Of a DNA stretch of 44,214 bases, positions 33,004 to 41,498 are shown one piece after another. The stretch spans positions 1 through 44,214 of the forward strand of contig JAFGFN010000028.1 of NCBI GenBank assembly GCA_016931035.1, in the 5' to 3' direction. The first letter of the stretch is position 1, and each line of letters begins with the position of its first letter. The DNA comes from Candidatus Sumerlaeota bacterium. Its GTDB lineage: Bacteria; Sumerlaeota; Sumerlaeia; UBA8349. A model generated the notes under the pieces. The model made no database searches. It saw only the letters and a program-made list of their open reading frames with translations, and was not told where the DNA came from. A program made the translations under genes and the position numbers.

Positions 33004-33149
33004 GACGCGCCCTCCTTCCTTCCGGAGGTCCGCGAACCGAACATCGCGGAACCGCATACAAGGATATTCTAACACGTTTGCGCGGGTTATGGGGGACAAG
33101 ACGACATGTACGGATTGCGGGAGACCGCGGAATGCGGACCGGCGAGCGT

Positions 33150-35093
33150 TCAGCCAGGACTTCTAGTCGGCCAACGGGTCTCGAATTCACGGCCCGTTCG
33201 ATAGAGGGCCATCATGGGGACGTCGGGCAAACCGAACGCGGCCAGGGGGGTATAGTCCCGATAGAGGGTCCACTCGGGTCGCTGAAAGAGCCCGAAACGG
33301 TATTGCAGCAAATGATAATCGGCGGGACCTCTTCCGGCCGGAACCAAGCGGATTCCCGGTTTGAGCCAGCCCCATTGGCGGTAGTATCTCAGAATGTCCT
33401 CGTTCATCGCCAGCGGCATCAGGCTCTCGCCGTCGCGGACGATGCCGTTGATCCGGTCGAGCGCCTTGCGGTTGAGCGCCTCGCACCAGTACGCGACTTC
33501 CATGCCCTTTCTCATCGCACCTTTCGGGCCGCCCGACAGGGCGTTGTAGTAGGACAGGTAATAGGGATTGACCTTGAGCATTCCCCATCCGCCATCGAGC
33601 GCGATCAGAACGGTGATGATGGAAAGAACGATTCCGCCGAACGACAGGCGTCGAATCCCGCGATCGAAAAAGGCCGCGACGCGCACCCAGACCGCCCCTC
33701 CTATTCCGGCCAGGATCGCGATGAAAGGAAACGCGGGAAGGAAGAGGCGGATTCCGTCGTACGTGGGCGCCAGGCCGAGCGTCAGGGCCAGACAAGGCGC
33801 GACGGCGGCCCAGAGGAAAAGAACGGCGAAATGGTAGCGCCGGGGAGACCGGACCGTTCGCGCAAGCCCGAAAACGAAGAGGAGAAGAGTGAGGACGGGA
33901 ACCGTCATCGCGATCATGGCCAGCGTGTAGTGACACGGAACGGGTCCGAGCGGGGAATTGTAGTTGTAGGCGGCGCCCATGTAGTAGGTTCCCGTGGGGC
34001 TGTGGCTCGCGTTCCAAACGAGGTACTTGAGAAAGTTCTGGACTCCGTTTCTCCACATCCACGGCCACACCGCCACCATCGACACGGGAGCGAGAAACAG
34101 AAGCGAGTAGACGTTGCGGAGCGACCGTTCTCGATGATACACGAAGGCCCACGGGAGGAGAACGGGCAAGAGCATCGCGGCGTTGATCTTCGTGGCCAGG
34201 GCGATCCCGAAGAGGATCCCGGTCGCGACCGCCCAGGATAGGCTCTCCAGTCCCAGGACAAAGGCGTAGACGACGGCGACCGTCATGAGCGTTGTCGGGG
34301 TGTCGGTGACCGCGAAATGGGCTTGGCCGAAGATTCGCGGCATGAAGAAATACGCCATGACGGAAATCCACGCCGTGACGCGACCGAAGCAATGGCGCGC
34401 CAGGAGATAGATGAGCACGAGGGTCAGGCCGAAACAGGCCGCAATCGGAATCCGCATCGCGTGCAACGGCGATTCGTCGGGAGACGAAAACGCCATGCCG
34501 AGCGCGACGAGAAAACGAGTGACCGACGGATGGCCGCGCGGCTCGGCGTCGTAGGCGTCCCAATAGTCTTGGAGACTGGCGGTCGAAACGGCGGCCAGGC
34601 CGTCTCGTGCGACGAGGTTTGTCCAGGCTATAGTCCGGCGCGCCGCCTCGACGTAGTAGGCCTCGTCCCAACACATTCCCACGTTCTCCGAGGTGAGAAT
34701 GATGGTCAGGGCCGAAAGGACGAACAGGAGGAAGATGAAGAACGGTTCGAATCGGTCGCCCTTGAATTCGCGGCGGCGAACGGAGACTTGTTCGGCGGGG
34801 CGAATGAGCGCTTCCTCGTTGTCCTCCTCCTCTTCCGCCACCTCGGGAACCACCGCTTTCTCCATCATGCTCGATCGGGGCGTTGGCTCGGGCGTGGCGA
34901 AACGGCTTGGGGAGAGCCCTGGATGCCCGGCTCCGGGTTCGACGGCGGGGCGCTCGGGCGAACCGGCCAGGGGCTTGAGGGCGGGTCTGCGCGGAGAGGA
35001 GGCGGTCTTCTCTCCCGAGGTTTTATCCTTGGGAGAAGGCTGACCGGGGACGAACGGCCGAATGGGAGGCGTCGGATCGTCCATACGGATCAT
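33150..35093 (-). CDS. GT39/PMT-family membrane glycosyltransferase
   Basis: The 647-residue protein has a 120-residue disordered, Pro/Ser/Glu-rich cytoplasmic N-terminus, then about twelve helices of the GT-C fold. The first loop carries NVGMCWDEAYYVEAARR, with the Asp-Glu pair of PMT_2/ArnT-like enzymes; HFAVTDTPTTLMTVAVVYAF and GIALATKINAAMLLPVL are also typical. Such enzymes use polyprenyl-phosphate sugars to modify proteins or lipids on the outer face of the membrane. ATG at 35093 overlaps the stop of the upstream YfhO-like gene by ATGA, so the two are coupled; ATG 35084 is an alternative. The long N-terminal extension is unusual for the family. Confidence 0.82.
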   Translation of the reverse strand: MIRMDDPTPPIRPFVPGQPSPKDKTSGEKTASSPRRPALKPLAGSPERPAVEPGAGHPGLSPSRFATPEPTPRSSMMEKAVVPEVAEEEEDNEEALIRPAEQVSVRRREFKGDRFEPFFIFLLFVLSALTIILTSENVGMCWDEAYYVEAARRTIAWTNLVARDGLAAVSTASLQDYWDAYDAEPRGHPSVTRFLVALGMAFSSPDESPLHAMRIPIAACFGLTLVLIYLLARHCFGRVTAWISVMAYFFMPRIFGQAHFAVTDTPTTLMTVAVVYAFVLGLESLSWAVATGILFGIALATKINAAMLLPVLLPWAFVYHRERSLRNVYSLLFLAPVSMVAVWPWMWRNGVQNFLKYLVWNASHSPTGTYYMGAAYNYNSPLGPVPCHYTLAMIAMTVPVLTLLLFVFGLARTVRSPRRYHFAVLFLWAAVAPCLALTLGLAPTYDGIRLFLPAFPFIAILAGIGGAVWVRVAAFFDRGIRRLSFGGIVLSIITVLIALDGGWGMLKVNPYYLSYYNALSGGPKGAMRKGMEVAYWCEALNRKALDRINGIVRDGESLMPLAMNEDILRYYRQWGWLKPGIRLVPAGRGPADYHLLQYRFGLFQRPEWTLYRDYTPLAAFGLPDVPMMALYRTGREFETRWPTRSPG

Positions 35094-37537
35094 CCCTTCT
35101 GTTTCGAGAGCGGCGCCGCCGGGAAATTGGCGAAGAAGAGCGAGGCGGTCAAGAGCATCGCGAAGCAGCACGAGATGAAAAGTCCGAGCCTGAAGCTGAA
35201 CGGCTCGAATCGGAATTCCAGACGTTCGACGTCTTGCGGCACGGCGCAGCTCATCATGAGCGGGTTGACTCGATCCATCGGGAGGCGTTTGTTCTTCCAC
35301 TTGCACACCCAGCCGGGATACGCCGTTTCGAGCATGACCACCTCGCCCGAGAGATCCTTGGACTTGTCGACAAGATACGCGTTGGGCGACCCGTTGGGAT
35401 GGGCGGGTTCGCCGAGAGCGACGGTGACGGGTTCAACAAGCGGGCTCCGGCGGCGGCTCGTGACAATGTACTCCAAGTCCGGCTCGAGTCGATCTCTGGA
35501 GATCAGGCCCGTCTCGTCGTACTCGTCGACCTCGAGTTCCGCGAGGTTGTACGCCCGGCGCAGGGCCTTGCCCCAAACGAAACGGGGAAGATAGTCCAGG
35601 TTCTCGTAGAGGGTGTAGCGAGAGGTGCGCGGAAGGCTCCAGTATTCATCCGGTTCTCGAGGCTCTCTGAATCCGAACGCATCCGTGTCGACGTCCTCGA
35701 ACAGCACGGCGCGCAGGATGGGCTTGAGTCGGGGACTCTCGATGACCCAGTCGGCAATCACGTACTTGACGTTGAGCAATCCGAGAAGCTCGGTGTCGGG
35801 CGCCGGGCTGTAGACGTTGCGGCTGAACCGTCCCATCAGATGGCGCGGAACGTCTTGCCCGATCAACATGCGGTGCGACAGAGGCGGGAGCAAGCCTTCC
35901 TCGTATCCGGAGAGGCTCTGAATCTTGCCGAGCATGTTCAGGTTGGGCTGGAAACGAACCAACTGAAGGCGTGCCACCGCCCTCCTGCCCCACATGATGA
36001 ATTTGATCTTCTCCGTCTCGATGTCGGCGTTCACGTCATAGTCGGTCGGCGCGGCGGACTGGTTCGGGTCCGTCGCGCCGGCTCCGAACAGGTTGTAGGG
36101 TATCTCGGCCATCAGGCGCAGGGTGCGATGGTCGCCGTTGTTCTTTTCCAGGAAGGTCCACGCGGGTCCCTGCCGCTTGTTGTCGAGGATCGAAGCGTCG
36201 TCGTGGTAGCGGAAGACCTGGTGCTTTCTGTAGAGAGCCAATTCGCCGAGAACCAAGACCACGATCAGAATCCTCAGCACCGCCAGTGTGGAGAACCGGA
36301 CTCGGCGACGCTCCTTGAGGTAGAACACGACCTGGTTGAAACCAATGGCGGCAAGGACGGCGACCGAAAGGTCGAAGAACACGAGGAATCGCGCGGGAAC
36401 TCGCAGGTGTTGCGTGCCCGGATACCAGAGCATTGCGAACTGGTAGGGCGCTCCGTTGACCGCGTAGCCTCCGAAGGCGAGGAGCACGGAAGCCAGAGCG
36501 AGGAAGGAGAACACGCGGACGACGAATTCCTTGCCGACCGTGAACACGGCGATCAAGGCAAGCGCCACGGTCAGGACGCCGATGTAGCAGCTGTATTCGC
36601 TGAAGTTGTAGAGGTATTCCTGGCCCATCAGGTCGCGCAGGCCGTGGAACGGGTCGCCGTAGGCGGTGGGCCAGATCAGGGTGATGAGGTGCTTGGGAGG
36701 AAAGGAGTCGACGACCATGTACTCGGGAGGGTCGAAATGGCGCAACGATCGGCCCGCGAGTTCCGCCGCGGGCAGGAGTTGCGCGGCCCCCAAGCCCAGT
36801 CCGGCCGCGATCGCCAGCCCGAGCATGGCGAGTCCGAACCAAGCGGGCGAATCCTCGCGTTTGCGCCGGTGGTAGTAGTATACGAAGTAGCAGGCCGAGA
36901 GCATGGCCACGTAGGTGAGAGTATAGACCACGTATTGGGGATGTCCGGCGAGGATCTGCATGCAAAGACAGAGGGAAATGACGAGAGCATGTCGCACCCG
37001 TGGGTAGCGGAGGAGCATCAATGTCTCGACGAGGATCCAGGGGATCCAGCTGATCGCCGCAATCTGGTTAACGTGATCCGTATGCGCCCCGACGAAGGCC
37101 GAGCAGCTCACGGCAACCGCGATCAGGAGAGCGGGCGATCGCTCGAGTTCGAGCGCCCGGACGGCGAAGAGATAGCACCCGTAGCTCAGCCACAGCAGGC
37201 TGAGAAAAACGCCGAAGTTCAATGCCATGGCCGGCGTATCGAAGATGAGCGAAAGAAGCTGGGGCGGGTAGAGGACCGCTCCTTGAAACGACGCCAGGAA
37301 GGGCGCGCCGCCCCACGTGCAATTGTTCCAGAGCGGGATCACCCCTTCGTACATCGCGTCGCGGTAGTAATGGAGCGACGGCAGAAAGAGACTCATTCCG
37401 TCTCCCCCATACGAGATGCGAGTGGGGTTCAGGAAAGGTTGGGCATAGAAGAGACACATGACGCCGAAGAGCGCCAGAAGGTCGACGCTGGTCTTGGACA
37501 GGGTGGGGCGTTTCGTCTCGAACAAAGACCAGGGCAT
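35090..37537 (-). CDS. YfhO-like large membrane protein
   Basis: The 815-residue protein has about twelve to fourteen helices and a long outer C-terminal domain with a final helix. The first loop reads YGGDGMSLFLPSLHYYRDAM followed by IPLWNNCTWGGAPFLASFQG, a pattern of YfhO-family proteins. Later, HLRVPARFLVFFDLSVAVLA also fits. YfhO proteins are thought to glycosylate lipids or teichoic acids. The start is uncertain: ATG 37537 keeps the usual short N-terminus, while ATG 37594 adds 19 Gly/Arg-rich residues behind a fair ribosome site. It is coupled to the GT39-like gene downstream, suggesting one glycosylation module. Confidence 0.78.
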   Translation of the reverse strand: MPWSLFETKRPTLSKTSVDLLALFGVMCLFYAQPFLNPTRISYGGDGMSLFLPSLHYYRDAMYEGVIPLWNNCTWGGAPFLASFQGAVLYPPQLLSLIFDTPAMALNFGVFLSLLWLSYGCYLFAVRALELERSPALLIAVAVSCSAFVGAHTDHVNQIAAISWIPWILVETLMLLRYPRVRHALVISLCLCMQILAGHPQYVVYTLTYVAMLSACYFVYYYHRRKREDSPAWFGLAMLGLAIAAGLGLGAAQLLPAAELAGRSLRHFDPPEYMVVDSFPPKHLITLIWPTAYGDPFHGLRDLMGQEYLYNFSEYSCYIGVLTVALALIAVFTVGKEFVVRVFSFLALASVLLAFGGYAVNGAPYQFAMLWYPGTQHLRVPARFLVFFDLSVAVLAAIGFNQVVFYLKERRRVRFSTLAVLRILIVVLVLGELALYRKHQVFRYHDDASILDNKRQGPAWTFLEKNNGDHRTLRLMAEIPYNLFGAGATDPNQSAAPTDYDVNADIETEKIKFIMWGRRAVARLQLVRFQPNLNMLGKIQSLSGYEEGLLPPLSHRMLIGQDVPRHLMGRFSRNVYSPAPDTELLGLLNVKYVIADWVIESPRLKPILRAVLFEDVDTDAFGFREPREPDEYWSLPRTSRYTLYENLDYLPRFVWGKALRRAYNLAELEVDEYDETGLISRDRLEPDLEYIVTSRRRSPLVEPVTVALGEPAHPNGSPNAYLVDKSKDLSGEVVMLETAYPGWVCKWKNKRLPMDRVNPLMMSCAVPQDVERLEFRFEPFSFRLGLFISCCFAMLLTASLFFANFPAAPLSKQKG

Positions 37538-37863
37538 ACGCGAACCGCCTGTACCGGAGTGGCCGACACCGCCGTCGCGACACGAATCCCGCATTCCGCC
37601 GCCCTGCGTCCCGTCGTGCCTCAGGGGCGCATTCGAGCGCTCGGTCGCGCGTTCCTAAGACCATACCACTTCCCCGAGCGAGAATTCATTCAAAAAGTGG
37701 GGAGCGCCGAGTCGGGGCGTCGCGCGTTGCGGGTTGCGGATCCTGACCGGTCGCAATTCGCGCCTGTCGTCCGAATACCGTTCTTGATTTCCCGTCCCTA
37801 CGGCTCTAATCTATCTGGAATCTTATCCCCAAGCAGTGGGGCTCAAGGAAGAAGGAGATCGGA

Positions 37864-39108
37864 GTGGAAACGGTTGCGCGCGTCAGGCCCTTGGAGGCCA
37901 TTCCCGTGGAGATCGAAGGCGAGCAGATGGTCCTTCTGCGCGATCCGCACCGCTTTGTCTCCGGCGCTATGACGGTCTCGATTCCGGTCTATCTTCTCAT
38001 GTGTTTGATAGACGGCGCCCGAACCCCCCTTCAGATTCACGAGGAGTTCCGGCGTCGTTTCGGCATCGAGATCGCCGAGGCGCGCATCAGCGAGCTCGTC
38101 TCGGAACTCGATGAGCTCGGACTGCTTGAAACCGAACGCTTCGAGGCGCTGCGCGCCGAGGCTCTCGCCGATTTCGAGAGGAATCCGTTTCGTCCCGCCG
38201 CTCACGCGGGAACCGCCTACGAAGAGTCCGCCGAGCCGCTGGTCGCCCAGATCGACGGCTTCTATGAGAGCGTCGATCCCGACGCGACCGTCGAGAACGC
38301 GGGCGAGAACCTGGTCGGACTCGTCGCTCCCCACATCGATCCGCGCGTAGGCGGTCCGTGCGCCGCTCGGGCCTACCGTCTCCTTCGCGGGTGCGATTCC
38401 CCACCCGATCTGTTTGTCATACTGGGCACGGCCCACCAATACGCCGACAACCTGTTCGTCATGACCGAGAAGACGTTCGAGACGCCTCTGGGCGCCGTCG
38501 AGGTCGATCTGGAGGTCTCGCGCGCCCTGACCAACGCCTGTCCCCTCGATCTCAAGGAAGACGAGTACCTTCACCGTTTCGAGCATTCCATCGAGTTTCA
38601 GGCGATCTTTCTTCAACACCTCTTTGCCGGACACCGCACGTTCAAGATTCTCCCGATCCTGGTGGGTTCGTTCGCACCCTACATCGCCGAGAATACCCTG
38701 CCGTCGGAGGCCGAGCCGGTCCGGCTGTTCACCGACGCCCTCCGCCAGGTTCTTTCGCAGTCGGGGCGGCGCGTGTGCCTGGTCGCGGGGGCGGACCTGA
38801 GCCATGTCGGCCGCAAATTCGGGGATGAGATGGACTTGAGCGAATCGCTCGTCGACGAGATTCGGCTCAAGGACCTCGAGATGCTCGCTCATATCCAAGC
38901 GGGACGGCGCGAGGACTTCTTCCGTCACTTGCAGCGCGACCAGGATCGGCAGAAGGTGTGCGGACTGCCGCCGATCTACACGCTGATGAGCGTTCTGGGC
39001 GACGGCTGCACGGCGCAACTGCTCGACTACGATGTGTCGATCGAGGAGCCGACCCAGAGTTTCGTGACTTTTGCCAGCCTAGGATTCTACAAGGACGGAG
39101 CCGCGTGA
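37864..39108 (+). CDS. MEMO-family (AmmeMemoRadiSam B) protein with extra N-terminal domain
   Basis: The 414-residue protein ends in a MEMO1-like domain (about residues 115-410). It carries AHAGTAYEES, GLVAPHIDPRVGG, LFVILGTAHQY, HSIEFQAIFLQHLF, ILPILVGSF and GADLSHVG, with the His and Asp residues that line the metal site in this family. The first about 100 residues form a small helical domain resembling a PqqD/winged-helix fold (VYLLMCLIDGARTPLQIHEE). MEMO proteins in bacteria often occur with AMMECR1 and a radical SAM protein, but neither partner is nearby. GTG at 37864 follows GAAGAAGGAGATC. Function in this bacterium is not known; an iron or redox role is described for the human relative. 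Confidence 0.82.
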   Translation: METVARVRPLEAIPVEIEGEQMVLLRDPHRFVSGAMTVSIPVYLLMCLIDGARTPLQIHEEFRRRFGIEIAEARISELVSELDELGLLETERFEALRAEALADFERNPFRPAAHAGTAYEESAEPLVAQIDGFYESVDPDATVENAGENLVGLVAPHIDPRVGGPCAARAYRLLRGCDSPPDLFVILGTAHQYADNLFVMTEKTFETPLGAVEVDLEVSRALTNACPLDLKEDEYLHRFEHSIEFQAIFLQHLFAGHRTFKILPILVGSFAPYIAENTLPSEAEPVRLFTDALRQVLSQSGRRVCLVAGADLSHVGRKFGDEMDLSESLVDEIRLKDLEMLAHIQAGRREDFFRHLQRDQDRQKVCGLPPIYTLMSVLGDGCTAQLLDYDVSIEEPTQSFVTFASLGFYKDGAA

Positions 39109-39128
39109 TTCGCGCGGATCGATGCAAT

Positions 39129-39146
39129 CCCGGCTTGACCGCCGGG
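39129..39146. terminator. Hairpin between MEMO gene and tRNA
   Basis: CCCGGC (39129-39134), loop TTGACC, GCCGGG (39141-39146) is a perfect 6-bp stem. It lies 21 bp after the MEMO stop and 11 bp beyond the 3' end of the minus-strand tRNA, so it could end both transcripts. No strong T-tract is present on either strand. Confidence 0.4.
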
Positions 39147-39156
39147 CAGAGAGACA

Positions 39157-39232
39157 TGGTGGAGAAGAGGAGACTCGAACTCCCGACCCCAGCGTTGCGA
39201 ACGCTGTGCTCTCCCAACTGAGCTACTTCCCC
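39157..39232 (-). tRNA. tRNA-Ala (CGC anticodon)
   Basis: Read on the minus strand, a complete cloverleaf of 76 bases is present. The acceptor GGGGAAG pairs with CTTCTCC and includes the G3-U70 wobble that marks alanine tRNA. The D-arm is GCTC-AGTTGGGA-GAGC, the anticodon arm CAGCG-TTCGCAA-CGCTG with anticodon CGC, and the T-arm GGGAG-TTCGAGT-CTCCT. Discriminator A and a genomically encoded CCA complete the 3' end. It would decode GCG. Confidence 0.95.
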
Positions 39233-39402
39233 ACGACTCGGAAGCAAGTCCTTTGAAATCAACGCGGATAGACGCCGTAGCCGGATGCATTTCCCGGTGT
39301 CGCGCCGACCCGAACACTCCTTCTGCTCTAGACGCCTCGATTTGTCAAGGATGAACTTGTTTCTCGGATTTCCCGTCGTTCGCCTCGGATTCCAGTCGTT
39401 TC

Positions 39403-39431
39403 TTGACACGGCCTCCCTGTGCGGGTATTTT
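39403..39431 (+). promoter_or_regulatory. Sigma-70-type promoter of the CDF gene
   Basis: TTGACA (39403-39408) and TATTTT (39426-39431) are separated by exactly 17 bases. The -35 box is a perfect consensus. Transcription would start near 39438, leaving a leader of about 150 bases before the CDF start codon. Confidence 0.7.
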
Positions 39432-39448
39432 CCAGCTCAGATCAGGCG

Positions 39449-39553
39449 GCCCCGGCAGAACGGGGTGCGGCCGGGCCCGGCGAGCGGCAATCGGGCAGCA
39501 GGTTTCGGCCCTGTGGGACTGTTCAACTGCATCCTGCGGGGCTTCTGTTTTTT
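39449..39553 (+). ncRNA. Structured 5' leader, candidate riboswitch or attenuator
   Basis: The leader has two mutually exclusive pairings for one segment. CCCCG (39450-39454) pairs locally with CGGGG (39461-39465), while the overlapping GCCCCG (39449-39454) also complements CGGGGC (39537-39542), which is followed within six bases by TTTTTT (39548-39553). A palindrome GCCGGGCCCGGC and a CAGG/CCTG stem lie between. That is the logic of a terminator/antiterminator switch. I cannot match it to a known riboswitch class. The remaining bases of 39233-39589 hold the promoter at 39403-39431 and no gene. Confidence 0.4.
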
Positions 39554-39589
39554 CTCGATCAACGGGGTGCGCGGAACGGTATTCGAACC

Positions 39590-40522
39590 ATGAACGTTCA
39601 GAAGCGCAAGACCGCCGTCGCGACTCTCTCGGTTGTTTCGAACTCGTTTCTGGTCGTCTCGAAACTCGTCGTGGGCGTCGCCATCGGGTCGGTCTCGGTG
39701 ATCTCCGAGGCGATTCACTCGGGCGTGGACCTTCTCGCCGCGGGCATCGCCCTGTTCGCGGTCAAGACCTCGGGCAAGCCTTCCGACGAGAGCCACCCTT
39801 ACGGACACGGCAAGATCGAGAACCTATCGGGAACGATCGAGGCGCTTCTGATTTTCCTGGCCGCGGCGTGGATCGTGTGGGAAGCGGTGAAGAAACTCAT
39901 CCATCCTCACGCGCTCGACAACTCGGCGTGGGGTGTCGGCGTCATGTTCGTTTCGTCGGTCGTGAACGTCGTCGTCTCTCGAATGCTTTTCAAGGTCGGG
40001 AAGGAGACGGACTCGATGGCATTGCAGGCGGATGCGTGGCATCTGCGGACCGACGTGTGGACGTCGGCGGGAGTCATGGGGGGGCTGGCGCTGATCTGGC
40101 TCGGCGAGGAGGTGTTCGAGGGGGTTCATTTCCACTGGATCGATCCCTTGGCTGCCATCTGCGTCGCCCTGCTCATCGTCCGCGCGGCGTGGAAACTGAC
40201 GCTCCAATCGGGTCGCGATCTTCTCGACTACACGTTGCCCGCCGGCGAAGAGAAGTGGATTCGCGACTATCTCGACGGTCTGGTTCCCAAGATTCGCGGG
40301 TTTCACGATCTCAAGACGCGCAAGTCGGGCGCCGACCGTTTCGTCGAGGTCCATCTCGTCATGGAGCCGCGGATGACCGTGCTCGAATCGCACGCGATGG
40401 GCGATGAGATCAGCGACGCGATCCGCTCGCGCCTGGACAACGCCCAAGTCACCGTTCATGTGGATCCCTACGACGATTCCGAGGCCGACCACGCCTCGAT
40501 CCACGCGTCAAACGCGTCCTGA
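39590..40522 (+). CDS. Cation diffusion facilitator (zinc-type CDF transporter)
   Basis: The 310-residue protein has six membrane helices and a C-terminal cytoplasmic domain. Metal-site motifs are HSGVD in helix 2 (His43, Asp47) and HLRTD in helix 5 (His151, Asp155), the His/Asp arrangement usual for zinc transporters; iron-type FieF has Asp in place of the first His. The C-terminal part ends with the family segment EVHLVMEPRMTVLESHAMGD. It exports divalent metal by proton exchange at the inner membrane. ATG 39590 is used; a frame from 39419 only translates the leader. Its 3' end overlaps recX on the other strand by 15 bp. Confidence 0.9.
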   Translation: MNVQKRKTAVATLSVVSNSFLVVSKLVVGVAIGSVSVISEAIHSGVDLLAAGIALFAVKTSGKPSDESHPYGHGKIENLSGTIEALLIFLAAAWIVWEAVKKLIHPHALDNSAWGVGVMFVSSVVNVVVSRMLFKVGKETDSMALQADAWHLRTDVWTSAGVMGGLALIWLGEEVFEGVHFHWIDPLAAICVALLIVRAAWKLTLQSGRDLLDYTLPAGEEKWIRDYLDGLVPKIRGFHDLKTRKSGADRFVEVHLVMEPRMTVLESHAMGDEISDAIRSRLDNAQVTVHVDPYDDSEADHASIHASNAS

Positions 40523-41260
40523 CCGGTCCTCCCAAGACGACGTCGGGTCTCTCGATATGTCCCCATCGACGTTTTCGCGCAGACATTCCTCCAGGCAATC
40601 GCCGTACGCCTCCGCCTCGAACCCGGCGCGGCGCAGGGCCTGAACCAGTTTGCGGCGACGCGCGTCGGGCGCCTCGCTTCTCAGACGGGCCAGGCGCCGT
40701 TCGACGAAACGCCGCGCCGACTCGACCTGAGCGTCGGTCCTCGCCGCCGGCTCCTCCTCGAGCGCCGCCTCGATCGCGTCGTTCGCCACCCCGAGTCGAC
40801 GAAGGCGTTCGCGGGCGCGCCGCGCCCCGACTCCCCCCTTGCCCAGCTGACGCCGCGCGAAATCGCGAGCGAAGCGCTCGTCGTCCAGACCTCCCACCTC
40901 GTTCAGGTGGATGAGGGTCCGCTCGACCGTCGCGAGCGAGAACTTGCGCTCGAAGAGCAGACGCCGCATCTCGGCGACCGACCGCGAGCGCGTGTGCAGA
41001 AGGATCGCGGCCGCGCGCCGGGCGCGCAGGAACTCGTCGTCGGCCAGTATCTCCTCGCACTCTTTCTCATCGAGCGTCTGACCGCGGACTAGATTGCGTC
41101 GCAGGACGATCTCCGAATCGATCTCGACCCACGGTTCGCCGTCGATCTCGATCGCCATCCGGCGCGCGCGGCGGTCCGCGGCCCGCAGCCGCGTCACGAC
41201 CCCGCCGCGGCCTTCCGCAGGGTTGGTCTCAGCGGTCTTCGTGGTTCGAATTCGTTTCAT
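40508..41260 (-). CDS. recX: RecX-family regulator of RecA
   Basis: The 250-residue protein has RecX-type three-helix repeats. LHTRSRSVAEMRRLLFERKF and VERTLIHLNEVGGLDDERFA followed by FARDFARRQLGKGGVGARRA match the family core; the C-terminal RRKLVQALRRAGFEAEAYGD is the last repeat. RecX binds RecA filaments and limits recombinase activity. About 75 N-terminal residues precede the core. GGAGG nine bases upstream supports ATG 41260; a longer frame to 41431 covers the promoter region of the next gene and is not used. recA is not in the window. Confidence 0.85.
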   Translation of the reverse strand: MKRIRTTKTAETNPAEGRGGVVTRLRAADRRARRMAIEIDGEPWVEIDSEIVLRRNLVRGQTLDEKECEEILADDEFLRARRAAAILLHTRSRSVAEMRRLLFERKFSLATVERTLIHLNEVGGLDDERFARDFARRQLGKGGVGARRARERLRRLGVANDAIEAALEEEPAARTDAQVESARRFVERRLARLRSEAPDARRRKLVQALRRAGFEAEAYGDCLEECLRENVDGDISRDPTSSWEDRSGRV

Positions 41261-41386
41261 CCGCGCGCCCTCCGAATTCACGCACCCGACGACGTTTCTT
41301 ACCGGGAATCCCGCTCCCGCGCAAGAGTCATGACCCCCGTCTCGCCCTAATACCCCGGTGTAACGAAACAGAGAGCGGGTTTTCGC

Positions 41387-41414
41387 TTGACGCAGGGGGG
41401 GGGTAGTGTATGAA
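41387..41414 (+). promoter_or_regulatory. Probable sigma-70 promoter for the TPR gene
   Basis: TTGACG (41387-41392) and TATGAA (41409-41414) are 16 bases apart, interrupted by a run of nine G. Transcription would start near 41421, about 78 bases before the ATG at 41499. Confidence 0.5.
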
Positions 41415-41498
41415 TCGATTCGGAAGCGCAAAGGTTTTTCAAGTGTCTTAGTCTGTTAGAAGGGGACATTCGTCGTACCGCAGGGAGGGCCGACCGAA

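Noticed and set aside
35234..37972. Open frame of 912 codons on the plus strand
   Set aside because: It is antisense to the YfhO-like gene, whose protein has clear membrane helices and family motifs. The plus frame has no recognisable domain and extends into the MEMO gene in another frame.
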